Source of the DNA: Algoriphagus lutimaris
GTDB lineage: Bacteria > Bacteroidota > Bacteroidia > Cytophagales > Cyclobacteriaceae
DNA: 64,000 nt
Reading direction: 5' to 3'
NCBI RefSeq assembly: GCF_017051705.1
Contig: NZ_JAFIDJ010000001.1
Span: 1,765,786 to 1,829,785 of the forward strand
Shown here: piece after piece, positions 18,129 through 26,308 of the stretch
Position numbering within the stretch: the first letter of the stretch is position 1
How the letters are laid out: the number at the start of each line of letters is the position of its first letter
The notes under the pieces: generated by a model
Database searches by the model: none
What the model saw: only the letters and a program-made list of their open reading frames with translations
Told to the model about the DNA's origin: nothing
Made by a program: the position numbers and the translations under genes

Positions 18129-18452
18129 GTGGAAGATCAAAGAGGTTACGACAGGGAAGAAATCTTTTCGAAAAAAGTGAAGGCAGGAAAGAGAACCTAC
18201 TTTTTCGATATCAAATCGACCCGTGCTAACGATTATTATCTAACGATTACCGAAAGTAAAAGAAGAGTCAATGGAGATTCTTTTTCTTACGAAAAGCATA
18301 AAATTTTCCTTTATAAAGAAGATTTTTTCAAATTCGTTGAAGCATTGAATGAGTCAGTAGACCATGTTAAAAATGAACTACTGCCAGATGTTGATTTTGA
18401 TCAATATGAAAAAGAGGAAGAGGAATCTTCCAATGAGTTAAAATGGGAATAG
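18129..18452 (+). CDS. DUF3276 / PUR-alpha-like nucleic-acid-binding protein
   Basis: A 107-residue protein of the PUR-alpha/beta/gamma DNA/RNA-binding family found in Bacteroidota and spirochaetes (DUF3276, PF11680). The visible core is EEIFSKKVKAGKRTYFFDIKS followed by NDYYLTITESKRR and the amphipathic helix EDFFKFVEALNESVDHV. Structures of this family form PUR-repeat dimers that bind single-stranded nucleic acid; the Borrelia homologue is a DNA- and RNA-binding regulator. The start is a GTG at 18129 (VEDQRGYDREE); there is no in-frame ATG before the conserved core. The C-terminal tail is acidic (DVDFDQYEKEEEESSNELKWE). It is followed by a terminator and is probably transcribed alone. Confidence 0.88.
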   Translation: MEDQRGYDREEIFSKKVKAGKRTYFFDIKSTRANDYYLTITESKRRVNGDSFSYEKHKIFLYKEDFFKFVEALNESVDHVKNELLPDVDFDQYEKEEEESSNELKWE

Positions 18453-18498
18453 AAACTGTTTAGCAAAAGTTTTTTGTAGGACAGAAATAGTATATTAG

Positions 18499-18524
18499 AG
18501 GAGGCAGTTTGCCTCCTTTTTATT
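18499..18524 (+). terminator. Intrinsic terminator after the DUF3276 gene
   Basis: Perfect 8-bp stem AGGAGGCA (18499-18506) and TGCCTCCT (18510-18517), 3-nt loop, and a T-rich tail TTTTATTT. It lies 46 bp past the DUF3276 stop and just before the transporter gene. A possible TTG start of the next frame (18509) is inside this hairpin, which argues against it. Confidence 0.85.
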
Positions 18525-18532
18525 TAACGGAT

Positions 18533-19618
18533 ATGCAACGCTTTTTTATTTATCTAATTCTATTCATAACCATCTTCCTATTATTCGGATGGTATTTTTC
18601 AAATATCACCCTATATCTAGTTATTTCCCTTATTCTAGCTGCGCTCTTACGTCCGATGACGAATCAGCTAAATGACTTCCACCTTTTAGGCCAACATATC
18701 CCTAGATGGTTAGCCATCTTGGTTTCGTATTCCTCTATAGTCCTATTGTTGGTATTGTTGAGTTTCCTGTTTTTACCTCTCATCAACAACCAAATCATCA
18801 TCCTGAGTGAACTGGATCTAAATACTATTTACCAAGAAGTTTATGGCCCTGTTTCAAAAATTGAAAATTTCCTGATCCGATATCAGCTTATAGAAAGTCA
18901 ACCTGGCTATTTATTCGAAGAACTACGGTCTCAATTATTAGAAACCATCAAAGGAATTGATTTTGGGGCCTTTATATCTAATGTATTAAACATTACCAGT
19001 AGTTTATTCATCGGTTTGATGGCAATCTTATTTATCACCTTTTTCTTCTTACTTGAAAACGGGCTCTTAAGAAGAAATCTGCTCAATTTAATTCCGAATC
19101 CCTACTTCGAATTATCTGTAGCCACCTTTACCAAGGTTGAAAAACTACTTTCCAATTATTTATCCGGGCTATTGCTGCAAATGCTGGCTATCTTTTCCAT
19201 TGCGAGTTTTGGGCTCACTATTGTCGGGGTAGATTATGCCTTGACCATAGGACTTTTTGCAGCTGTAGCCAATCTAATACCCTATGCAGGTCCTATTCTA
19301 GGTGCATCTTTTGGGATTATCGTAGGGATTTCAACTGGGGAATACACGCAAAACCATGAACTGAATTTCCTTTTATTAAAAATTATATCAGTCTTTGGGA
19401 TAGTACAAATGACAGATAATGTATTCTTACAACCCATGATTTTTTCTAAATCTGTAAAAGCGCATCCCCTTGAAATTTTTGTTGTTATCTTTGCGGGTGC
19501 AAAAATCGCCGGGGTAACCGGGATGATTTTTGCCATCCCAGTTTATACCATTTTTAGAGTATCTATTTTAGAATTCTATCAAGGGTATAAATCCTATAGA
19601 ATCTTTAAAATTAAATAA
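18533..19618 (+). CDS. AI-2E family transporter (second copy)
   Basis: A 361-residue membrane protein of the AI-2E/PerM family. I start it at the ATG at 18533 (MQRFFIYLILF); an upstream TTG at 18509 lies within a terminator hairpin. The topology is the family's: two N-terminal helix pairs, a soluble segment (about 95-150), and a C-terminal helical bundle with the hallmark NLIPYAGPILGASFG near residues 244-258. It shares only family-level similarity with the protein at 5633-6727 and has a shorter, basic C-terminus (GYKSYRIFKIK). It lies 7 bp upstream of ychF on the same strand, so the two are probably one transcript. The transported substrate is unknown. Confidence 0.9.
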   Translation: MQRFFIYLILFITIFLLFGWYFSNITLYLVISLILAALLRPMTNQLNDFHLLGQHIPRWLAILVSYSSIVLLLVLLSFLFLPLINNQIIILSELDLNTIYQEVYGPVSKIENFLIRYQLIESQPGYLFEELRSQLLETIKGIDFGAFISNVLNITSSLFIGLMAILFITFFFLLENGLLRRNLLNLIPNPYFELSVATFTKVEKLLSNYLSGLLLQMLAIFSIASFGLTIVGVDYALTIGLFAAVANLIPYAGPILGASFGIIVGISTGEYTQNHELNFLLLKIISVFGIVQMTDNVFLQPMIFSKSVKAHPLEIFVVIFAGAKIAGVTGMIFAIPVYTIFRVSILEFYQGYKSYRIFKIK

Positions 19619-19625
19619 TTAATTA

Positions 19626-20723
19626 ATGGCCTTACAATGTGGCATCGTAGGACTTCCAAACGTTGGAAAATCCACTTTATTTAATGCTCTTTCCAGTGCA
19701 AAAGCAGAAGCAGCTAACTTCCCTTTTTGTACCATCGAACCCAATGTCGGAGTAGTCACAGTCCCTGATAATAGACTTAAAATATTAGAACAACTGGTTA
19801 ATCCTCAAAAAGTACTCCCTACTGTGATCGAGTTTGTGGATATTGCTGGTCTTGTAAAAGGGGCTAGTAAAGGAGAAGGACTAGGAAATAAATTTCTTGC
19901 AAACATCCGTGAAGTAGATGCTGTCATCCATGTAATCAGATGCTTTGAAGATGAAAACATCGTCCATGTTGCGGGAAGTGTGGACCCGATCTTTGACAAA
20001 GAAGTGATCGATACAGAGCTTCAATTGAAGGACCTGGAATCCATCGACAAGAAAATCTTGAAGACTGAAAAAATCGCCAAATCAGGGGATGCCAAAGCCA
20101 AAAAAGAGTTAGAAACCCTAACACTTTTCAAGGAAGCATTAACCTCTGGGAAAAATGCACGTTCAGTAGAAGTAGAGAAAGAAGACTTGGAGGCAGTTAA
20201 AGATCTACATTTATTGACAATCAAGCCTGTATTGTATGTTGCCAATGTGGATGAGAACAGCATTCTGACTGGAAACAAATATGTGGATCAGTTAAGAGAA
20301 AATGTAAAAGAAGAAAATGCGGAAGTAATCGTTCTTTGTGCAGCTATTGAATCTCAAATTGCTGAATTTGAAGATTTGGAAGAAAAAGAACTGTTTTTAG
20401 GAGAATATGGTTTAGAAGAAAGTGGACTTAATAAACTAATAGCTGCTGCTTACTCGTTATTGAACCTAATCACCTACTTTACTGCCGGTGTTCAAGAAGT
20501 GAGGGCCTGGACAATTGTCAGAGGTTGGAAAGCACCGCAAGCCGCGGGGGTAATCCATACGGATTTTGAAAGGGGTTTTATTAAAGCTGAAGTCATTAAA
20601 CTAGCTGATTATCAACAGTTCAAAACTGAAGCAGGGTGTCGTGAAAATGGAAAGATTTCCATCGAAGGAAAAGAATATGTGGTCAAAGATGGCGATATCA
20701 TGCATTTTAGGTTTAATGTTTAA
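19626..20723 (+). CDS. ychF: Redox-regulated P-loop ATPase YchF
   Basis: A 365-residue Obg-family ATPase. G1/P-loop is GLPNVGKST (residues 9-17), G3 is DIAGLVKGASKGEGLGNKFL, and the G4 position reads NVDE in place of NKxD, the change that makes YchF prefer ATP over GTP. A coiled-coil insert (about 130-200) and a C-terminal TGS domain (about 280-363, with TYFTAGVQEVRAWT) complete the family layout; the length matches E. coli YchF (363). YchF associates with ribosomes and affects stress responses and translation-start choice. It follows the AI-2E-family gene by 7 bp. The downstream cas6-like gene begins 95 bp later with a possible promoter between them. Confidence 0.97.
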   Translation: MALQCGIVGLPNVGKSTLFNALSSAKAEAANFPFCTIEPNVGVVTVPDNRLKILEQLVNPQKVLPTVIEFVDIAGLVKGASKGEGLGNKFLANIREVDAVIHVIRCFEDENIVHVAGSVDPIFDKEVIDTELQLKDLESIDKKILKTEKIAKSGDAKAKKELETLTLFKEALTSGKNARSVEVEKEDLEAVKDLHLLTIKPVLYVANVDENSILTGNKYVDQLRENVKEENAEVIVLCAAIESQIAEFEDLEEKELFLGEYGLEESGLNKLIAAAYSLLNLITYFTAGVQEVRAWTIVRGWKAPQAAGVIHTDFERGFIKAEVIKLADYQQFKTEAGCRENGKISIEGKEYVVKDGDIMHFRFNV

Positions 20724-20743
20724 CATTTTCTTGAAAAAAATTG

Positions 20744-20751
20744 TAATTTTG
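20744..20751 (+). promoter_or_regulatory. Possible -7 promoter element before the cas6-like gene
   Basis: TAATTTTG matches the TAnnTTTG consensus and lies 67 bp upstream of the GTG start. The -33 region has only TTTA-like sequence (near 20721), so it would be weak. If real, the cas6-like gene can be transcribed independently of ychF. Confidence 0.4.
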
Positions 20752-20818
20752 CCTCTTAATCACCCTAAAACGTAAATATTTTAATTTATCTATTGTCTCA
20801 ATTTATTTTTAAATCACC

Positions 20819-21709
20819 GTGAGAGTTAGACTTATATTTTCCCTAAAAAACAAAGGCTCCTATTTGCCTTTCCATCATCAGTATATCCTTGCCCAATTCC
20901 TAAAGGGACTGATTGTAAAAGGTGGACGAGAAGAATTTTACAATTACAACTTCTTTAACTTTTCTGGACTAAAAGGACAGACCAAAGTTAGTAGAAGTGG
21001 TCTTCACTATTATTCCAGTCTTGTCACTCTTGTACTATCTTCACAAAGTGAGGATTTCATGGATTATCTATTAGAACAGGTTTTTGCTACTCCAAAAGTA
21101 GAGCTTGGAAATTTAATCTTAGTCCCTGAATATACTGAAATTGAAGTTGAACCAGAGTTGGAGACTTCCAATAAATTTGTTTGTATTTCACCATTGGTGC
21201 TGATCATTCCAGCATTCAACGAGGAGGCTGGTAAAAGATTTATCAGTCCAGACAGTGATGAGTTCTCTGACCTATTGTACGAATCCACATTGACTCGTAT
21301 GGAGCGTTCCGGTTGGTATACTCCCGAACAAATGGAATCGTTCTTCAAATTTCAAGTGGTTCCTGATATGGTTTATGTAAACAAACTGAAGGAACAACAA
21401 AAGAAATTTGCAAGAATTTATGCAGTGTACGACATGGACGTGAAATATGAAGTACGTGGTTACACCCTACCATTTACTCTATATGCAGCACCTGAAGTAC
21501 AGGATTTTGTCTTCAAATGTGGTCTTGGTGCCTTTACCCATAAAGGTTTTGGCATGTTAGATTTGGCAACACATCCTCCAGGAGCAAGAACCAAAACTTA
21601 CAAATTCAAAAGAGAAGGTTTCGTCCCTTACAAGCCAAATGAGCGAGTAAGGCAGAATGTAGCCCCTGCAGCGGAAGAGAATGATTCAGAGACTGAAACT
21701 GAAGATTAA
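20819..21709 (+). CDS. Stand-alone CRISPR-associated Cas6-like endoribonuclease
   Basis: A 296-residue protein with the Cas6 family layout: an N-terminal ferredoxin-like fold (MRVRLIFSLKN, then PFHHQYILAQFLKGLI with H19/H20 at the usual place of a catalytic histidine), the FNFSGLKG and SGLHYYSS strands, the hallmark FVCISPLVLI near the middle, a conserved Asp-Phe helix (SDEFSDLLYESTLTR), and a C-terminal glycine-rich loop CGLGAFTHKGFGML (C234 to L247). Cas6 cuts CRISPR precursor RNA within each repeat. There is no CRISPR array or other cas gene in the window; flanking genes are ychF and a T9SS protein. It starts with GTG at 20819 (no nearby ATG) and ends in an acidic tail (EENDSETETED) unusual for Cas6. 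The fold assignment is strong by motif; its RNA substrate is unknown. Confidence 0.85.
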   Translation: MRVRLIFSLKNKGSYLPFHHQYILAQFLKGLIVKGGREEFYNYNFFNFSGLKGQTKVSRSGLHYYSSLVTLVLSSQSEDFMDYLLEQVFATPKVELGNLILVPEYTEIEVEPELETSNKFVCISPLVLIIPAFNEEAGKRFISPDSDEFSDLLYESTLTRMERSGWYTPEQMESFFKFQVVPDMVYVNKLKEQQKKFARIYAVYDMDVKYEVRGYTLPFTLYAAPEVQDFVFKCGLGAFTHKGFGMLDLATHPPGARTKTYKFKREGFVPYKPNERVRQNVAPAAEENDSETETED

Positions 21710-21716
21710 TACATTT

Positions 21717-21746
21717 AAAAGCTCCCATAACCTGGGAGCTTTTTTT
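21717..21746. terminator. Bidirectional terminator between the cas6-like gene and the T9SS plug gene
   Basis: Perfect stem AGCTCCCA (21720-21727) and TGGGAGCT (21733-21740), extended by AAA/TTT, with a 5-nt loop and a T-run on the plus strand and AAA/TTT on the other. The stop codon of the convergent minus-strand gene lies inside the T-run. Confidence 0.88.
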
Positions 21747-23016
21747 ATAACCTTCTTCGATTGGGCTGCAAAACTGAATAGCCTACCAATTGATCATAAC
21801 GGGATCCTAACGCTCTGAGGTAAACAAATACCTCATATACGTTTTCGGTTTCGAAATGAGATCCTTCGAATGTTTCCGTTACAAAAACACCATTCTTCAG
21901 GTAACCCAACTGATAATCGTACCAACCTTGCTTGAGTAATAAGGAGGTTCTATAGATCTGAAACTTCTCATCCCATTCAAATTTTGCCTCTTGAGCTTTC
22001 CCCCAATTGGTCAAAGATCCCAATAAATAAATAGGCTCAGTTCCTTTGGGGATATCTACATTAAAAGTCATGTATACATATTGACTTTCAAGTTCCGGAT
22101 CTCCCCCTGGTCGATCATTTGTATCCACAATATACTGGCCATTCAAGTCCAAATATTGGGAGTAGGCTTCATTCTGCCTTCTTTTATTTGCCAGGGATTC
22201 CCCAAACACAGCATCCTCTTCTACTCGCATAGCACCTACATTCTGTCCGGTTGCTCTCATAAACCTTAGATCAACAAACCGAAATTCATTACTGGCATCA
22301 AAAGCGTTCCCACCATCAAAATCCTCGTATCGGAGCGTTTTTGAGCTTTGGTTGATAAAAGTAGGTTTAGTCAGGTATTTGGCATTATCCCATCGTTGAT
22401 TTTGTCTAATAATCACTTTAACCTGAGATTCGGGATTCATGACCTCCACTTTGGAGTAATTTACCACCGTGTTTATTTGCTGCTGACCCCGGGTATTGGC
22501 TGTTTGAGACGGTGGCACTATGCCCGCTCCCACTGTCAACAAATCCTCATAAACCATGAATCTCTTGGTTAGGATGACATCATCTGGATCTCTTCTACGA
22601 TAAACTTTGACCACATAGTTTCCTGATTTAGTCACCTGAGGAATATTAAACTTGTAATGGATATATGGAATTCGGGTGTTTATCGAATAATCATAGTCCT
22701 GAATATTAAACTCATTAAAAGGGACCAGAAAATCATTGTTTTTTAAATCTGACTGCTTCCAATCTGCATCACAATGAATCAAGGTGGCAGAATACAATTC
22801 TGGATCATAAGCCAAATCATCAAACAACAAAACAAGTTGTTTTCCACCCAAAATTGAAACAACAGGAGCGTCCAATTGGCTCCCAGTAGTCGGTCCCAAA
22901 GGGAATATTCTTACTGATTGAATATGGTCTTTATATACCTTGTCTTCCACTTGGGCATAAACACGGGGACTACAAACCAATAAAATTGCTAAAAATAAAA
23001 TGGGGACAGACTTCAT
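21745..23016 (-). CDS. Type IX secretion system plug protein (former DUF5103)
   Basis: A 423-residue exported protein with a signal peptide (MKSVPILFLAILLV...VYAQ, cleavage near residue 22). The start of the mature part (VYKDHIQSVRIFPLG) and the segment QLVLLFDDLAYDPELYSATLIHCDADWKQSDL match DUF5103, which structural work identified as the Plug protein that closes the SprA translocon of the type IX secretion system. Domains: first beta domain (about 30-150), a central domain (150-330), and a C-terminal immunoglobulin/CBM-like region (GSLTNWGKAQEAKFEWDE). Its presence implies a functional T9SS elsewhere in the genome. It lies 33 bp downstream of the ABC-F gene, probably in one transcript. Confidence 0.88.
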   Translation of the reverse strand: MKSVPILFLAILLVCSPRVYAQVEDKVYKDHIQSVRIFPLGPTTGSQLDAPVVSILGGKQLVLLFDDLAYDPELYSATLIHCDADWKQSDLKNNDFLVPFNEFNIQDYDYSINTRIPYIHYKFNIPQVTKSGNYVVKVYRRRDPDDVILTKRFMVYEDLLTVGAGIVPPSQTANTRGQQQINTVVNYSKVEVMNPESQVKVIIRQNQRWDNAKYLTKPTFINQSSKTLRYEDFDGGNAFDASNEFRFVDLRFMRATGQNVGAMRVEEDAVFGESLANKRRQNEAYSQYLDLNGQYIVDTNDRPGGDPELESQYVYMTFNVDIPKGTEPIYLLGSLTNWGKAQEAKFEWDEKFQIYRTSLLLKQGWYDYQLGYLKNGVFVTETFEGSHFETENVYEVFVYLRALGSRYDQLVGYSVLQPNRRRL

Positions 23017-23049
23017 GCTTTTCCTCTTTCAGTTTGTGATCATTAATTG

Positions 23050-24972
23050 TTAAGCCACGACATCCTGAAGTGCCGATATTTCATCTACCAATGCTTCCCA
23101 TTCTGCATTCAGATCATCCATTTTTCGATGAATGGATTGATGAAGATCTTGCACCTTTTTCAACTCATTTTCATTGGAGTACAATTCCGGATCAGACATT
23201 TTCAGCTCCACATCCGTTTTGTCAGATTCCAGCTTTTCTATTTCTTTTTCTACCCTAGAAAGATTTTCTTCCAGCTTCTTCAACTCCTTTTTTGCCTGAT
23301 TTATTTCAACTTGGCTTTGAGTTGGAGCAGTTTTTTCCTTCTTAGCTGGTTTAGGAACATCTATTTCTTTCTCCTCTACTTGCTGAGACTTCCAAAACTC
23401 ATATTCCTCATAGGTCCCCGGGTACTCTTTAATCTCATGATTTTCAATATACCAAATCTTATTCGCTACTCCTTTGATAAAATGTCTATCGTGAGAGACT
23501 GTTACAAATGTGCCCTCATATTGCTGCAGCGCTTGAATTAAGATATTTACAGACTGAAAGTCCAAGTGATTAGTAGGTTCATCCAAAAGCAAAAAATTCG
23601 CCTCTGAAATCAGTGTTTTAGCCAAAGCTACCCTAGACTTCTCCCCTCCAGAAAGAACTTTGATTTTCTTAAACACCTCCTCATTGGAAAACAAAAAGCA
23701 GCCTAAAACTCCACGAAGTTCCATTTCGGTTTTTGCACTTCCTGCCTGGGACATCTCCTGGATTATCTCATTATCTAAAGTCAAGGCTTCCAGTTGATGC
23801 TGCGCAAAAAATGACTTGATGACATTATATCCCTCAGTTCTTCCCTCTATACCTTTTTCTGATCCATCTATAATTCTAAGTAGCGTTGATTTCCCTTTCC
23901 CATTCGCTCCAATCAAAGCAATCTTATCACCCCTCTCAATTCGTGCTGAAGTATTTTTCAAAATAACATTATCCCCATAGGCTTTTGAGATATTATCCAA
24001 GGTGACGACATCCCTACCCGATTGCTTTGAAAATTTAAACTTAAAGTTTACAGAAACTTCGTCATTGACTACTTCATGCACTCGTTCCATCCGATCCAGA
24101 GCCTTGATCCTAGATTGGACCTGATTGGATTTAGTAGCTTTTGCACGGAATCGCTCAATGAACTTTTCCGTTTGTTTAATCATTTGTTGCTGATTTTCAT
24201 AAGCATTCTGTTGAATCTCCATCCGCTCTTTCTTCTCCTCTTTATAGAAAGAGTAATTCCCCGAGTAAAGCGTCAACGTATGATTGGCCACTTCAACCGT
24301 GCTTGTGATACAGTTGTCCAAAAAGGTTTGGTCATGGGAAACGACCACCACTGCACCTTCATAAGTCTTAAGATAGTTCTCTACCCATTGAATGGATGGT
24401 AAATCCAAGTGGTTGGTTGGCTCATCCAGCATCAATAAAGATGGCTTTTCCAAAAGGAGCTTGGCAAGCATCACCCTCATTCTCCAACCTCCGGAAAATG
24501 TTCGAAGTGGCTTTTGAAGATCCGAGGTCTTAAAACCTATTCCTTCTAATACCTCCTCTGCCTTAGCTTTGATGGTATACCCTTCGTTGGCCTCAAAGCG
24601 GTCCTGCAAAGTCGCCAACCGATTCATGATTTCTTCCGAATAATCAGTTTCCATTTCTTTGAGAACCTGATCAATTTCATCTTGAAGGTCCAAGGTTTCT
24701 TTAAACGCTGCCAAAGCCACATTTAAAATACTTTCATCCGATTGATAGGAAAGAAGATCCTGATTTAAAAACCCAATGGAACAATCTTTGGCTTTTTGGA
24801 CTTCTCCTGATGTAGGTTGATAGTCTCCAGAAATAATTTTCAGGAGAGTAGATTTGCCAGTACCATTCTGTCCTACCAGCCCAATTTTATCTTTTGGCTT
24901 GATATGAAGGTTGGCATTTTCGTATAAAGGACGTCCGCCTATGAAATAAGAGAGATTACTAATCGATAACAT
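23050..24972 (-). CDS. ABC-F family ATPase (Uup/YheS-like)
   Basis: A 640-residue protein with two ATP-binding cassettes and no membrane domain. Cassette one has Walker A GQNGTGKST (K40), signature FSGGWRMR and Walker B LLMLDEPTNHLD; cassette two has GANGKGKST, signature LSGGEKSR and FLLLDEPTNHLD. Between them is the charged P-tract/linker helix (about 240-295), and the end carries a coiled coil rich in K and E (about 550-635), as in Uup and YheS. ABC-F proteins act at the ribosomal exit site to relieve stalled translation; some confer antibiotic resistance, which sequence alone does not show. The ATG at 24972 begins the expected MLSISNLSYFIGGRPL. The T9SS plug gene follows 33 bp downstream. 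Confidence 0.93.
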   Translation of the reverse strand: MLSISNLSYFIGGRPLYENANLHIKPKDKIGLVGQNGTGKSTLLKIISGDYQPTSGEVQKAKDCSIGFLNQDLLSYQSDESILNVALAAFKETLDLQDEIDQVLKEMETDYSEEIMNRLATLQDRFEANEGYTIKAKAEEVLEGIGFKTSDLQKPLRTFSGGWRMRVMLAKLLLEKPSLLMLDEPTNHLDLPSIQWVENYLKTYEGAVVVVSHDQTFLDNCITSTVEVANHTLTLYSGNYSFYKEEKKERMEIQQNAYENQQQMIKQTEKFIERFRAKATKSNQVQSRIKALDRMERVHEVVNDEVSVNFKFKFSKQSGRDVVTLDNISKAYGDNVILKNTSARIERGDKIALIGANGKGKSTLLRIIDGSEKGIEGRTEGYNVIKSFFAQHQLEALTLDNEIIQEMSQAGSAKTEMELRGVLGCFLFSNEEVFKKIKVLSGGEKSRVALAKTLISEANFLLLDEPTNHLDFQSVNILIQALQQYEGTFVTVSHDRHFIKGVANKIWYIENHEIKEYPGTYEEYEFWKSQQVEEKEIDVPKPAKKEKTAPTQSQVEINQAKKELKKLEENLSRVEKEIEKLESDKTDVELKMSDPELYSNENELKKVQDLHQSIHRKMDDLNAEWEALVDEISALQDVVA

Positions 24973-25002
24973 GCCCCAAAAATAAAGATTAACCCGTTCA
25001 TA

Positions 25003-25010
25003 TACCTTTG
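25003..25010 (+). promoter_or_regulatory. Possible -7 promoter element for the beta-propeller lipoprotein gene
   Basis: TACCTTTG fits TAnnTTTG, 56 bp upstream of the ATG at 25067. No TTG is present at the -33 position, so support is partial. Confidence 0.35.
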
Positions 25011-25066
25011 AAAGTTGAACATTCTGAAATTGTTTAGATTACTTAACTTGTAGAAAATAAAATATT

Positions 25067-26272
25067 ATGAAAACCATTTCAACATTAACATTATCTGTGC
25101 TTTTGACAACAGCTTCAATGACGATCAGCTGTGAACAAAAGAAGGAGGTGAAAATTGAACCCATACAAACTGTTAATTCTGCCAATAAAAGAGATATTTC
25201 TCAAGCAACTGCAGAGGTACAATTGGATAAACTTACACTTCCTCCCAATTTTAAAATAGACGTTTGGGCTGCGGATATTCCAAATGCCAGAGCCATGACT
25301 GTTACAGAGGAAGGGATTGTGTTTGTAGGAAACAGGCAAGAAGATAAAGTATATGCCGTGATTGATGAAAATGGAGATGGCAAAGCTGATTCAAAATTCA
25401 TCTTGGCTGAAGGCTTACAAATGCCCAATGGTGTCGCTTACAAAGATGGAGATTTGTATGTGGCTGAAGTAAGTAGAATTTTAAGATTCAAAGACATCAA
25501 AAATAATCTGGGGAATCCAAGTTATGAGGTTGTTTATGATGGTTTCCCTACAGAAACACACCACGGATGGAAATTCATCGCATTTGGACCTGATGGCAAA
25601 CTCTATGTGCCAGTTGGAGCTCCTTGCAATATTTGTGATCCAGAAGAGGATATTTATGCAAGTATCACACGTTTGGATGTCAATGCAGCTAATCCAGAGC
25701 CAGAAGTATATGCCCATGGGGTAAGAAATACAGTGGGATTTGACTGGAACCCAAAAACAGGAAATATGTGGTTCACTGACAATGGAAGAGATATGATGGG
25801 AGATGATATTCCTAATTGCGAACTCAACAAAATCACTGAAGCAGGTCAGCATTTTGGCTATCCGTATTGGCATGCAGGTGATGTTAAAGATCCAGAGTTT
25901 GGAGATGCCGGAGGCGCCCAATCAGACTACATCGCTCCTGCCGCATTAATGGGACCCCATAATGCTCCGCTAGGAATGCGATTCTATGAAGCAGGTATGT
26001 TTCCTAGTAGCTATGACAACTCCATATTTGTTGCAAAACATGGTTCCTGGAACCGAAGCAAAAAGTCAGGATATGTGGTTGCTGTGGAGAAATTAGACGA
26101 AAACTCCAATGTGACTGGAGAAGAAATCTTTATCCAGGGTTGGTTGAATGAAGCTAGTCAAGAAGCTTGGGGGAGACCGGTCGATGTACAAGAACTTCCA
26201 GATGGAAGCATGTTGATATCAGATGACATGGCTGGAGTTATTTATAGAGTGACTTACAACTCAGCAGAATAA
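25067..26272 (+). CDS. Lipoprotein PQQ-type sugar/sorbosone dehydrogenase-like beta-propeller protein
   Basis: A 401-residue lipoprotein: hydrophobic signal and lipobox SMTISC with Cys22. The rest is a six-bladed beta-propeller of the glucose/sorbosone dehydrogenase (GSDH) family, with markers ADIPNARAMTVTEEG, THHGWKFIAFGPDGKLYVPVG, CNICDPEE, HGVRNTVGFDWNPKTGNMWFTDNGRDMMGDD, HGSWNRSKKSGY and a DGSMLISDDMAGVIYR ending. Family members oxidise sugars or aldehydes with PQQ, although many homologues are uncharacterised and may not bind it. It should sit in the periplasm or outer membrane. It stands alone on the plus strand between two minus-strand operons and ends in a strong terminator. Confidence 0.88.
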   Translation: MKTISTLTLSVLLTTASMTISCEQKKEVKIEPIQTVNSANKRDISQATAEVQLDKLTLPPNFKIDVWAADIPNARAMTVTEEGIVFVGNRQEDKVYAVIDENGDGKADSKFILAEGLQMPNGVAYKDGDLYVAEVSRILRFKDIKNNLGNPSYEVVYDGFPTETHHGWKFIAFGPDGKLYVPVGAPCNICDPEEDIYASITRLDVNAANPEPEVYAHGVRNTVGFDWNPKTGNMWFTDNGRDMMGDDIPNCELNKITEAGQHFGYPYWHAGDVKDPEFGDAGGAQSDYIAPAALMGPHNAPLGMRFYEAGMFPSSYDNSIFVAKHGSWNRSKKSGYVVAVEKLDENSNVTGEEIFIQGWLNEASQEAWGRPVDVQELPDGSMLISDDMAGVIYRVTYNSAE

Positions 26273-26275
26273 AAT

Positions 26276-26308
26276 AAAAAAGGGAAGCAAAAAGCTTCCC
26301 TTTTTTTA
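26276..26308. terminator. Bidirectional terminator between the beta-propeller and AarF-kinase genes
   Basis: Perfect 8-bp stem AGGGAAGC (26281-26288) and GCTTCCCT (26294-26301), 5-nt A loop, with A-run before and T-run after it, so it can end transcripts in both directions. Confidence 0.9.

Noticed and set aside
18509-18532. TTG start for the second AI-2E-family transporter
   Set aside because: It is inside an intrinsic terminator hairpin; the ATG at 18533 starts the hydrophobic N-terminus.
20724-21760. CRISPR array near the Cas6-like gene
   Set aside because: The flanking intergenic regions are 95 bp and 35 bp and show no direct repeats; no array was seen elsewhere in the window.
24977-24984. 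Minus-strand -7-like TATTTTTG before the ABC-F gene
   Set aside because: Only 5 bp from the start codon and without a -33 box; it would imply a leaderless transcript with little support.
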